Below are positions 27,256 to 35,559 of a DNA stretch of 64,000 nt, in pieces; positions within the stretch are counted from its first letter, which is position 1; every line of letters starts with the position of its first letter. The stretch lies in assembly GCA_944325345.1 (NCBI GenBank), contig CALUZV010000001.1, positions 124,001 to 188,000 on the forward strand, read 5' to 3'. The stretch is from an uncultured Parabacteroides sp. Its GTDB lineage: Bacteria; Bacteroidota; Bacteroidia; Bacteroidales; Tannerellaceae. The position numbers and the translations under genes were made by a program. The notes beneath the pieces were generated by a model. It ran no database searches, was not told where the DNA came from, and was given only the letters and a program-made list of their open reading frames with translations.

Positions 27256-28713
27256 ATGTTGAAGCAACAGTTACAACAAAAGTTACAGCAAAAATTATCA
27301 CCGCAACAGTTGCAGTTGATTCGTTTACTGGAACTCCCGACCGTCGAACTGGAAGAACGGGTGAAGCATGAGCTGGAAGAAAACCCGGCTCTGGAAGAAG
27401 GCAAGGATGCCCCCGAGGAACCGGAAACGGAAGGGATGGCTTCGGATGGCGAGGAGACGGATTCGGGCGACGCAAACGAAGATTTGTCGTTGGGCGACTA
27501 TCTGACGGAAGACGATATCCCGGACTACAAGCTGCGCGAGATGAATGAGCGGGCGGAAAAGAAGGAGGAGATTCCTTTCTCGGTCGGCGAATCGCTCAAT
27601 GAACATTTGCTGGAACAGTTGGGACTACGCAATTTATCGGAAAAGGACGAAAAGATTGCTGAATATATTATCGGAAACATAGATGATGACGGCTACCTCC
27701 GTCGCGACCTCTCGGCGATTGCCGATGACTTGATTTTCCAAGCCGGACTGGATGTCGAGGATAAGGAAGTGGAGAAAGTCTTGGCTGTAATACAAGATTT
27801 GGATCCGGCAGGCATCGGCGCACGCAATTTGCAGGAATGTTTGTTGCTGCAATTGCAAAAACGCGAGCAAACGAAGGAAACGCGGCTGGCGATCCGGGTC
27901 TTGAAGGAGTATTTCGACGAGTTTACCCGGAAACATTACGATAAAATCCTGAAGGGACTGGATATTGATGAAGCGGTATTGAAGAAAGTCATCCGTGAAA
28001 TCACGCTTCTGAACCCCAAACCGGGCAACGATTGGGGTGGAAGAATGGAAGATGCCATGACTCAGGTCATCCCGGACTTTATCGTCGATGCGAACAACGG
28101 CGAACTGACGCTTTCGATGAACAACCGGGGTGTCCCGGATTTGCGAATCAATCGTGAGTACTCGGAGATGTTTCAGGATTATGCAGGAAACAAGGCCAAC
28201 CAGACTAACGAGCGACGTGAGGCAGTCCAATTTGTCAAACAGAAGCTCGATGCAGCACAATGGTTTATCGATGCAGTGAAACAACGGCAAGAAACGCTGC
28301 TTCGCACGATGGAAGCGATCCTCTACCTGCAGCGCGACTTTTTCTTGACGGGTGATGAATCGACCCTCCGTCCGATGATATTAAAAGATGTGGCAGAACG
28401 GGCGGGCTACGACATTTCGACCATCTCGCGCGTCAGCAACAGCAAATATGTCCAGACGAACTACGGAATTTATCCGCTGAAATATTTCTTCTCCGAATCG
28501 ATACAAACCGACAGCGGCGAGGAAATCTCCACACGCGAGGTGAAGAAAATCATGAAAGAACATGTGGATTCGGAAGACAAACGGAAGCCATTGACAGACG
28601 AAGAACTGGCGGCTATCTTGAAAGAGAAGGGATATGTGATAGCTCGACGGACGGTTGCGAAGTACCGCGAGCAGTTGGGAATCCCAGTAGCAAGGCTCCG
28701 AAGGGAAATCTGA
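27256..28713 (+). CDS. rpoN: RNA polymerase sigma-54 factor
   Basis: Alternative sigma factor requiring AAA+ activators. Region I is the glutamine-rich N-terminus (LKQQLQQKLQQKLSPQQLQL), followed by an acidic region II (about 50-90), the core-binding domain, and the C-terminal RpoN box region (KPLTDEELAAILKEKGYVIA, then RRTVAKYREQLGIPVARLRR). 485 residues is normal. No sigma-54 activator is visible in the window. Confidence 0.96.
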   Translation: MLKQQLQQKLQQKLSPQQLQLIRLLELPTVELEERVKHELEENPALEEGKDAPEEPETEGMASDGEETDSGDANEDLSLGDYLTEDDIPDYKLREMNERAEKKEEIPFSVGESLNEHLLEQLGLRNLSEKDEKIAEYIIGNIDDDGYLRRDLSAIADDLIFQAGLDVEDKEVEKVLAVIQDLDPAGIGARNLQECLLLQLQKREQTKETRLAIRVLKEYFDEFTRKHYDKILKGLDIDEAVLKKVIREITLLNPKPGNDWGGRMEDAMTQVIPDFIVDANNGELTLSMNNRGVPDLRINREYSEMFQDYAGNKANQTNERREAVQFVKQKLDAAQWFIDAVKQRQETLLRTMEAILYLQRDFFLTGDESTLRPMILKDVAERAGYDISTISRVSNSKYVQTNYGIYPLKYFFSESIQTDSGEEISTREVKKIMKEHVDSEDKRKPLTDEELAAILKEKGYVIARRTVAKYREQLGIPVARLRREI

Positions 28714-28747
28714 GCGATTCCACACGATTAATGTAGTATTTGGTAAG

Positions 28748-29368
28748 ATGAAAATATTTGCAACAATCATATCAAGCATGTTCCATCCGCTGTTGATGGT
28801 AACTTACGGGACGACGCTCGCGCTTTCGTTCACGTATCTGGCCATGTTCCCGATGGAAATGAAACTTTGGCTCGTCTGCGGGGTATTCCTGATGACGGCT
28901 TGCATCCCGGCGGCCTTTATCTTCCTCATGTTGAAGACGGGAGAGGCCAGCGATGCCGATTTGACGAACCGCAGGGAGCGGATTCTCCCCTACCTGATAT
29001 TTATCTGTGCCCTTCTATCCACGGCTTATTTCCTCTACAAGATGATGATGCCCCATTGGTTGATAGCGCAACTGATTGGGGCAAGTATCGCGCTATTTGT
29101 CGCGCTGCTCATCAATTTTGTCTGGAAGATCAGTGCGCACGCCATCGGGATTGGCGGATTGATTGGCGGTATCATGGGCGTGGCGCAGATGCAAATGAGC
29201 AATCCCTACGTGGGCTTGATCATCGCATTCCTCATAGCCGGATGCGTCGGGACGTCGCGGTTAATTTTAAAAAGACATACACCAATGCAGGTCTATACCG
29301 GCTTCGGTTTGGGATTTATCTGTATTTTTGTATCCTCGTTGTTAAGTTATATCTATTTATTCATTTAA
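28748..29368 (+). CDS. PAP2-like integral membrane protein
   Basis: 206 residues with about five or six hydrophobic segments. Remnants of the type 2 phosphatidic acid phosphatase motifs are recognisable: WKISAHAIGIGGLIGG at the position of the PSGH motif and GTSRLILKRHTPMQVYTGFG at the position of SR-x5-H-x3-D. The catalytic histidine of the second motif is present, but the final aspartate is glutamine, so phosphatase activity is doubtful. It lies 34 bp after rpoN. Confidence 0.7.
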   Translation: MKIFATIISSMFHPLLMVTYGTTLALSFTYLAMFPMEMKLWLVCGVFLMTACIPAAFIFLMLKTGEASDADLTNRRERILPYLIFICALLSTAYFLYKMMMPHWLIAQLIGASIALFVALLINFVWKISAHAIGIGGLIGGIMGVAQMQMSNPYVGLIIAFLIAGCVGTSRLILKRHTPMQVYTGFGLGFICIFVSSLLSYIYLFI

Positions 29369-29383
29369 AAAGACACATAGATT

Positions 29384-29764
29384 ATGAATTTTCCTACTGA
29401 TTTGAAGTACACGAAAGACCATGAATGGATTCGTGTAGATGGCGACGCCGCTTACGTCGGCATCACAGATTACGCACAAAGTGAATTAGGTGAAATCGTT
29501 TACGTGGACATCACCTCTCAAGGCGAAAACATCGCCAAAGAAGAATCGTTCGGTACCATCGAAGCCGTGAAGACGGTTTCCGACCTCTTCATGCCGGTCG
29601 GCGGCGAGGTTTTGGAAGTTAATGCCGAACTGGAGGATGCTCCCCAGCTCGTAAATGAAGACGCTTACGGCAAGGGCTGGCTCATCAAGATTTCGATGAA
29701 CGACGCAGCCGAACTGGACGAGTTGCTCTCGGCTGAAGAATACCAAAAACTCATTAACAATTAA
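29384..29764 (+). CDS. gcvH: Glycine cleavage system H protein
   Basis: Lipoyl carrier of the glycine cleavage system, 126 residues. The lipoylation lysine lies in the conserved [20 protein letters not shown] block (residues 57-76). N-terminal [10 protein letters not shown] is typical. The P, T and L components are not in the window. Immediately followed by an inverted-repeat element. Confidence 0.95.
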   Translation: MNFPTDLKYTKDHEWIRVDGDAAYVGITDYAQSELGEIVYVDITSQGENIAKEESFGTIEAVKTVSDLFMPVGGEVLEVNAELEDAPQLVNEDAYGKGWLIKISMNDAAELDELLSAEEYQKLINN

Positions 29765-29840
29765 CAATTGAGAATTGACAATTGACAATTTGGGGGCACG
29801 CTCTCCATTGTCAATTGTCAATTTTCAATTATCAATTCAA
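29765..29840. repeat. Dispersed palindromic element (AATTGACAATTG type) before purE
   Basis: Perfect 17-bp arms AATTGACAATTGACAAT (29773-29789) and ATTGTCAATTGTCAATT (29807-29823) flank a short GGGGG-containing centre; looser copies of the word extend on both sides. The same element type lies inside ispG at 31195-31307. It separates gcvH from purE and could act as a terminator or processing site. Confidence 0.85.
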
Positions 29841-29847
29841 TGTTATT

Positions 29848-30354
29848 ATGACTCCAATCGTTAGCATCATCATGGGCAGCACCTCTGACCTGCCCGTCAT
29901 GGAAAAAGCGGCGAAATTCCTCGACGAGATGGAAATCCCGTTCGAAATGCACGCGCTTTCCGCTCACCGCACTCCGGAGGAAGTCGAAGCCTTCGCCAAA
30001 GGTGCCAAAGACAGAGGTATCAAAGTCATTATCGCCGCTGCGGGCATGGCTGCACATCTGTGTGGCGTGATTGCCTCGATGACGACGGTTCCTGTTATCG
30101 GTGTGCCTATCAACTCGACGCTCGACGGCATGGACGCCCTCCTCGCCATCGTACAGATGCCTCCGGGAATCCCTGTGGCCACAGTCGGCATCAACGCAGC
30201 GCAAAACGCAGCTATCCTGGCCGTGCAAATCCTGGCTGTCGGCGACGAAAATCTCCAGCAGAAGCTGGTCGGCTACAAGGAAAGTCTCAAACAGAAAATC
30301 GTGAAGGCCAACGAGGACTTGGCGAAAGTATCGTTTAAATTCAAGACAAATTAA
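29848..30354 (+). CDS. purE: 5-(carboxyamino)imidazole ribonucleotide mutase
   Basis: Purine biosynthesis enzyme converting N5-CAIR to CAIR, 168 residues from MTPIVSIIMGSTSDLPVM. The phosphate-binding GSTSD, the SAHRTPEE motif and the AAGMAAHL and GVP motifs are complete. The frame extends upstream through the inverted-repeat element to 29782, but that part is not conserved. The stop TAA shares its last base with the ispG start, so translation is coupled. Confidence 0.95.
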   Translation: MTPIVSIIMGSTSDLPVMEKAAKFLDEMEIPFEMHALSAHRTPEEVEAFAKGAKDRGIKVIIAAAGMAAHLCGVIASMTTVPVIGVPINSTLDGMDALLAIVQMPPGIPVATVGINAAQNAAILAVQILAVGDENLQQKLVGYKESLKQKIVKANEDLAKVSFKFKTN

Positions 30355-32105
30355 TGGACTACAAACGTCGCAAATCTTCCGTCGCCCACATCGGGAATAC
30401 CCCTATGGGCGGCGATTTCCCCATCCGCGTCCAGTCGATGGCCAACGTCTCGACGATGGACACGGACGCTGCGGTCGCCCAAGCCATCAGCCTCATCCAG
30501 GCGGGCTCGGAATACGTACGCTTTACGGCTCAGGGAGAGCGCGAGGCACGCAACTTGGGAGTTATCCGCCGCATCTTAAACGAAAAAGGCTATCACACGC
30601 CGCTGGTTGCCGACATCCACTTCAATCCGCGGGCTGCCGACGCGGCGGCTTGCAACGTCGAAAAGGTGCGCATCAACCCCGGCAACTATGTCGATCGGGT
30701 CAAAACCTTCAGCCATCTGGAATACACGGAAGAGGAATACGCCGCCGAGCTTCAGAAGATTCGCGACCGCTTTGTCCCCTTCCTCAACATCTGTCGCGAG
30801 CACGGAACAGCCATTCGCATCGGCGTAAACCACGGTTCGCTCTCCGACCGCATCATGAGCCGCTACGGCGACACCCCCGAGGGCATGGTCGCTTCCTGTA
30901 TGGAGTTCCTCCGCATCTGTCGCGACGAGAACTTCCCGGATGTCGTCATCTCCATCAAGGCTTCGAATACCGTCGTTATGGTGCAAACCGTCCGCCTCTT
31001 GGTCCGGACAATGGATGCTGAGGATATGCACTACCCGCTCCACCTCGGCGTTACCGAGGCAGGTGAAGGCGAAGACGGGAGAATCAAAAGCGCCGTCGGC
31101 ATCGGTACCCTCTTGGCCGAAGGTATCGGCGACACCATCCGCGTCTCGCTCAGCGAAGCGCCGGAAGCTGAAATTCCGGTAGCGAAGAAGCTCCTTTCAT
31201 TCGCCACGAGGCGAATGAAATGGACAATTGACAATGGACAATTGACAATTAACACAGATAGTACGACGCCCCCAATTGTCAATTCTCAATTGTCAATTGT
31301 CAATTCCAAGTTATCCTCCCCCGCCGTCCTCCTCCTCTCCGCCGACGGCCGGAGCGCAAACTTCGTCTCTCCCGAGGGCGACATCGAGGCTTCGCTCCCC
31401 CTTTTCACGTGGAACACTATCGCAGCCGAAGGCGCGTCAGGAGACACGAACCGGCTTTTGGAAATCGAATATAAGGACTTGACGGACGACGCGCTGGAAC
31501 GCCTCCGCACCATGCGGAACACCATCCTCGTCCTCTCGACGCAGCGCGAAAACGGCCTCTACGAGCAGCGCGCCGCCCTCCGGAAACTCGCCGGCGCCGG
31601 CATCGCCCTCCCCGTCATCATCCGGCGGGACTACGACGACACGCTGGCAGAGGACTTCCAGCTCAAGGCGGCTGTCGATACGGGTGCGCTCCTCATCGAC
31701 GGCTGGGCAGACGGCCTCCTGCTCGTCGCTCCCCATATCGCCGAGGCGCAGGTGCGGGGCACGGCCTTCGCTATCTTGCAGGCCACACGGCGGCGCATCA
31801 GCAAGACGGAGTATATCTCCTGCCCCAGCTGCGGACGGACGCTCTACGACTTGCAGGCGACTATCGCGCGGGTGAAAGCGGCCACGTCGCATCTGAAGGG
31901 CTTGAAAATCGGCATCATGGGCTGCATCGTCAATGGCCCGGGCGAGATGGCTGACGCGGATTACGGCTACGTCGGCGCGGGCATCAACCGCATCAGCCTC
32001 TACAAGGGCAAGCAGTGCGTGCTGAAGAATATCCCCGAGGCGGAGGCCGTCGAAAAACTCGTCGCGCTCATCAAGGAGAACGGCGATTGGCATGAAAAAG
32101 CATAA
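30354..32105 (+). CDS. ispG: 4-hydroxy-3-methylbut-2-enyl diphosphate synthase (IspG)
   Basis: Iron-sulfur enzyme of the MEP isoprenoid pathway, 583 residues, three-domain type as in Bacteroidota and plants. The N-terminal barrel has VADIHFNPRAADAA, KVRINPGNY and RIGVNHGSLSDR. The C-terminal [4Fe-4S] domain has CPSC in ISCPSCGRTLYDL, the third cysteine in MGCIVNGPGE and the adjacent glutamate. About residues 280-318 (SFATRRMK, TIDNGQLTIN, IVNSQLSIVNSK) are encoded by an inserted palindromic element that keeps the frame open; they lie in the linker after the barrel, so function is probably preserved. Confidence 0.95.
   Translation: MDYKRRKSSVAHIGNTPMGGDFPIRVQSMANVSTMDTDAAVAQAISLIQAGSEYVRFTAQGEREARNLGVIRRILNEKGYHTPLVADIHFNPRAADAAACNVEKVRINPGNYVDRVKTFSHLEYTEEEYAAELQKIRDRFVPFLNICREHGTAIRIGVNHGSLSDRIMSRYGDTPEGMVASCMEFLRICRDENFPDVVISIKASNTVVMVQTVRLLVRTMDAEDMHYPLHLGVTEAGEGEDGRIKSAVGIGTLLAEGIGDTIRVSLSEAPEAEIPVAKKLLSFATRRMKWTIDNGQLTINTDSTTPPIVNSQLSIVNSKLSSPAVLLLSADGRSANFVSPEGDIEASLPLFTWNTIAAEGASGDTNRLLEIEYKDLTDDALERLRTMRNTILVLSTQRENGLYEQRAALRKLAGAGIALPVIIRRDYDDTLAEDFQLKAAVDTGALLIDGWADGLLLVAPHIAEAQVRGTAFAILQATRRRISKTEYISCPSCGRTLYDLQATIARVKAATSHLKGLKIGIMGCIVNGPGEMADADYGYVGAGINRISLYKGKQCVLKNIPEAEAVEKLVALIKENGDWHEKA
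31195..31307. repeat. Palindromic element inserted in frame within ispG
   Basis: An 11-bp perfect dyad (TTTCATTCGCC-acga-GGCGAATGAAA, 31195-31220) is followed by GGACAATTGACAATGGACAA and its inverted partner around 31273-31307 (AATTGTCAATTCTCAATTG onward). The centre again contains a run of five C. The word composition is the same as in the element upstream of purE 1.4 kb away. It adds roughly 35 codons without a stop. Confidence 0.85.
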
Positions 32106-32133
32106 AATCCCTCTATCATTTATATAAGGTAAT

Positions 32134-32568
32134 ATGGAAATAAAGATAATCAACAAGTCGCACCACCCGCTCCCGGCGTACGCGACGCCCCTATCGGCCG
32201 GCATGGATATCCGCGCCAATCTTTCGGAGCCCATCACCCTCCAGCCTATGGAGCGGCGCCTGGTCCCGACCGGCCTACATATCGCTTTGCCTCAAGGCTA
32301 CGAGGCGCAGATGCGGCCGCGCAGCGGCTTGGCCCTGAAGCATGGCATCACACTGCTGAACACCCCGGGCACCATCGACGCGGACTACCGGGGCGAAATC
32401 GGCATCATCCTCATCAACCTCTCGACGGAGCCGTTCACCGTGAACGACGGCGAGCGCATCGCCCAGATGGTCATCGCCCGCCACGAGCAGGCGGAATGGT
32501 TGCCGGTGGAGGTGCTCGACGAGACGGAGCGAGGCAGCGGCGGCTTCGGGCATACGGGGAAAGAATAG
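32134..32568 (+). CDS. dut: dUTP diphosphatase
   Basis: Trimeric dUTPase hydrolysing dUTP to dUMP and pyrophosphate, 144 residues. All five family motifs are visible: [47 protein letters not shown], and the C-terminal arm [13 protein letters not shown]. It lies 28 bp after ispG. Confidence 0.96.
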   Translation: MEIKIINKSHHPLPAYATPLSAGMDIRANLSEPITLQPMERRLVPTGLHIALPQGYEAQMRPRSGLALKHGITLLNTPGTIDADYRGEIGIILINLSTEPFTVNDGERIAQMVIARHEQAEWLPVEVLDETERGSGGFGHTGKE

Positions 32569-32600
32569 GTGCCCTGAAACATCATCCCAATTCTTGCCTC

Positions 32601-32800
32601 AAACCCCGCGCCGTTATATAACAGCAAGCTGGAGCAACGCGTTTTTTGCCCGCCGTTATATAACAGCGCCCCAAAGTAGCTCGTTTTTAGCTTGCTGCTA
32701 TATAACAGCGAAGCGGAGAAGCTCGTTTCCGGCTCGCTGCGATATAACAGCAGCCCGGAGAAGCCCGGATTTGAGCCGCCGTTATATAACGGCAGCCTCC
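32601..32800. repeat. Tandem array G, 42-bp period, 5 units
   Basis: The palindromic core GTTATATAAC, or close variants, occurs at 32613, 32655, 32697, 32739 and 32781, exactly 42 bp apart. The last core is extended to CCGTTATATAACGG. Between cores a GGAGAAGCTCG(T)TT-like segment is loosely conserved. It fills the gap between dut and the TPR gene. Confidence 0.92.
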
Positions 32801-32840
32801 CGGCCTCTTTTTTTAACATAAATAGTAAGGACTTTTAAAT

Positions 32841-34580
32841 ATGTTCAGATTTTTCAGATATATCGCTCTTCTCGTCGGCATCGCCGCAGCCCTGCCTGCC
32901 GCTGCCGACAAGGAGCTTTCGCCCGCTGAGCAGCGGAAATTTGATTACTACTTCTACGAGGGACTGAAACTCAAGCAAGACGGGAAGTATGATGCGGCGT
33001 ACGACCTCTTCAACTACTGTCTCGAGATAGACTCGACGGCGGCGCCGGTGCTCTACGAGCTGTCGTCGTTCTACGTCCAGATGAATAAGGCCGACCGCGC
33101 AGTCGAGATGCTCCGCCGGGCAGCTCAGGACGAGCCGGAGAACTTCACCTATCAGATGGCGCTGGCCAATGTCTCCCGCAACCTCGGGATGTTCACCGAA
33201 GCGGCAGAGCAATACGAGAAATTAGCCCGGGAATATCCTGAAAAGCCGGAGCTTTACTACTACCTCGGCGAGTCGCGCACGCAGGAGGGTGAGCTGGGCA
33301 AGGCCATCGAAGCCTACGACGCGCTGGAGAATATCATGGGCATGAACGAGGCCCTCTCGATGCAGAAGTTCAAGCTCTATGCTTCGCTGAACGAAGAAGA
33401 CAAGGCGTTTGCCGAAATCGAGAAGCTGGCGGCGAAGTATCCCGGCGAGGCGCGCTACCAGTTGCTGATAGGCGACCTCTACCTCGAGAAGAAAGAACAC
33501 GACAAGGCGTTGAAGGCATACCAGCGGGCGCACGAGATTGACCCCGCCGACCCGCGCTACATCGTCAGCATGGCCAACTATTACGAAGCGACGGGCGACA
33601 AGGCCGCTGCCGAACAGGAGATACGCAACGCACTGGTGAGCGAGGGGTTGGACGTCGAGACGAAGGTGGGCATCCTCTCGCGCTACGTCCTCCGCCTGCA
33701 GCAGAGCCGGCAAGGGCTGGAAAGCGCGAACACGTTGTTCGAGACGCTCATCGACCAGCACCCGGAGGATGTCGATTTGAAGCTGATGTTCGGTAGCCTC
33801 CTCTTGGCGCAGGACAAGAAGGAAGAGGCGCGCTTCCAATTCGAGCTGGCGACGGAAATCGACCCGACGAACGACGGGGCGTGGAAGTCGCTGCTGCAGA
33901 TGGCTATCCGCGAGGAGAATATCGGCGAGGTGGTGCGCATCTGCCAGCGGTGCACGGAGTTGTTCCCCGATGCGCCGGAGTTCTATTTCTACCTCGGCAT
34001 CGGCTACTTCCAGCAGGAAAAGTACGACGACGCGCTGGCGACCTACCGCGCGGGACTGAAGGTCATCCCGAAGGAGAACCTGAACTTGCGCTCGGACTTC
34101 TACGGGCAAATCGGCGATATCTATTACCAGATCAAGAACCTGCCGGAGGCCTACAAAGCCTACGACGAGGCGCTCAAGTACAACGCGGACAATGTCGTCG
34201 TCCTCAACAACTATAGCTACTTCCTGACGCTGGAGAAAAAAGACCTCAAGAAGGCGGAGCGGATGATAGCGCGGTGCATCCAGTTGGAGCCGGACAATGC
34301 GACCTATCTGGATACCTACGCGTGGGTATTCTTTACACAGGGCAACTACGTGCTGGCGAAGATTTACATCGAAAACGCCATCTCCAAGGATACGACGGAG
34401 AGCGCGGACCTCGTGGATCACTATGGCGATATTCTCTACATGAACGGCAACAAGGAGAAAGCGCTCGAGCAGTGGAAGAAAGCAGCGGAACTGGGGAAAG
34501 ACACGGAGGTGCTCCGCAAGAAAATCGAGAAAGGTGAATATATTGAAGATAAAAATGCAGCATACAATGAAAGTTTCTAA
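32841..34580 (+). CDS. Exported tetratricopeptide-repeat protein
   Basis: 579 residues: signal peptide (about 1-21, ending AAADK) and then tetratricopeptide repeats over almost the whole length, for example YDAAYDLFNYCLEIDSTAAP, HDKALKAYQRAHEIDPADP, YDDALATYRAGLKVIPKEN and PEAYKAYDEALKYNADNVVV. Probably a periplasmic or outer-membrane scaffold; it resembles Bacteroidota TPR proteins that precede DUF4292 and envC genes, suggesting an envelope role. The DUF4292 gene begins inside its last codons. Confidence 0.85.
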   Translation: MFRFFRYIALLVGIAAALPAAADKELSPAEQRKFDYYFYEGLKLKQDGKYDAAYDLFNYCLEIDSTAAPVLYELSSFYVQMNKADRAVEMLRRAAQDEPENFTYQMALANVSRNLGMFTEAAEQYEKLAREYPEKPELYYYLGESRTQEGELGKAIEAYDALENIMGMNEALSMQKFKLYASLNEEDKAFAEIEKLAAKYPGEARYQLLIGDLYLEKKEHDKALKAYQRAHEIDPADPRYIVSMANYYEATGDKAAAEQEIRNALVSEGLDVETKVGILSRYVLRLQQSRQGLESANTLFETLIDQHPEDVDLKLMFGSLLLAQDKKEEARFQFELATEIDPTNDGAWKSLLQMAIREENIGEVVRICQRCTELFPDAPEFYFYLGIGYFQQEKYDDALATYRAGLKVIPKENLNLRSDFYGQIGDIYYQIKNLPEAYKAYDEALKYNADNVVVLNNYSYFLTLEKKDLKKAERMIARCIQLEPDNATYLDTYAWVFFTQGNYVLAKIYIENAISKDTTESADLVDHYGDILYMNGNKEKALEQWKKAAELGKDTEVLRKKIEKGEYIEDKNAAYNESF

Positions 34581-35391
34581 ACTGGCGCTCGTGTGCCTCG
34601 TGATGCTGGCGGTGTTGGCCGGCTGTAAGTCCTCGCGCAAAGCAACCGGGGAAGGCGGAGCGGAGGCAAAGGAAGGGCGCGCCCTGCTGGAATCGGTCGA
34701 GGAAGGGACGCTGCGATTCCACACGCTCTCGGCGCGGCTCAGTGCCGACTTGAAGTTGCAGGACGGGAAGGAACTCGGCTCGCGCGTCGAGTTGAAGATG
34801 GTGCGCGACAGTATGATTCAGCTCTCTGTGCAACCGTTCCTCGGCATCGAGGTGTTCCGGCTGGAGCTGACGACCGATACGGTGCGCCTCATCGACCGGA
34901 TGGGGAAACGCTACGTGGCAGAGCGGTATAGCGGATTGCTGGAGCAGTCGCCGGTCGATTTCAACTTCTACAACCTGCAGGCGTTGTTCATCAATCGCGT
35001 CTTCCTGCCCGGGCAGGCGGACTTCACGAAGCATGAATACAACCGCTTTCGCATGAGCCGCGCGCCGGAATACACCGAGTTCAAGGCGACGGACCGGGGC
35101 AAATTGTTCTATACCTTCCGCATCGACCGGGAGGAGAAGCTGGCGCGGACGGAGATAAACGATGCCGAGGGGCGGTTCTCGCTCGCGTGGCGATATGCGG
35201 ACTTCCAGACCTACGGGCAGCAGCTCTTCCCCGTATCCATGAATGCGGATGTCGTCGTGGACAATCGCAGCGTGGGCGGACTGAGCCTCTACTACTCAAG
35301 GATACAGCTCGACAAGACGCTGAAGTTCTCGAACGAACAGCTGAGGAAGTACCGGAGGGTAACGCTGGAGGAAATCTTGAAGAGCCTCTGA
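34567..35391 (+). CDS. DUF4292 family lipoprotein
   Basis: About 274 residues. N-terminal signal with lipobox (MKVSKLALVCLVMLAVLAGC), so it is lipidated. The body, with LSARLSADLKLQDGKELGSR, IQLSVQPFLGIEVFRLELTT and ESPVDFNFYNLQALF-like blocks, matches DUF4292, a LolB/LolA-like fold family of Bacteroidota whose function is not established. Start chosen at 34567 because it begins the signal; the frame opens at 34534. It overlaps the TPR gene by 14 bp, so expression is coupled. Confidence 0.85.
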   Translation: MKVSKLALVCLVMLAVLAGCKSSRKATGEGGAEAKEGRALLESVEEGTLRFHTLSARLSADLKLQDGKELGSRVELKMVRDSMIQLSVQPFLGIEVFRLELTTDTVRLIDRMGKRYVAERYSGLLEQSPVDFNFYNLQALFINRVFLPGQADFTKHEYNRFRMSRAPEYTEFKATDRGKLFYTFRIDREEKLARTEINDAEGRFSLAWRYADFQTYGQQLFPVSMNADVVVDNRSVGGLSLYYSRIQLDKTLKFSNEQLRKYRRVTLEEILKSL

Positions 35392-35444
35392 AACAGACGT
35401 AGAAAATAAAGACGTGGCATGAAGAAGCACAATAGCATACTTAA

Positions 35445-35529
35445 TTGCTCCCTTGTCTTAGGGACGCTGCCCAAACACATTCCAGGCTGCTCCCCTGTCT
35501 TAGGGGAGCTGTCCGAAGGACTGAGGGGT
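35445..35529. repeat. Dispersed GGGGAGC/CCCCTCAG element at the 5' end of envC
   Basis: TGCTCCCCTGTCTTAGGGGAGCTGTCC... through ACTGAGGGGT (35488-35529) contains two dyads (CTCCCC/GGGGAG and GTCCgaaGGAC). A degraded half-copy precedes it at 35445-35475. The same element occurs near 43092, 44155, 49757-50090 and 51560-51718. Confidence 0.85.
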
Positions 35530-35559
35530 AAAACTTGCCCCTCCCTGTCCCGACTCTTC

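Noticed and set aside
33222..34724. Minus-strand 500-residue ORF
   Set aside because: Antisense shadow of the TPR protein gene; arginine/leucine/valine-rich translation without signal or motif.
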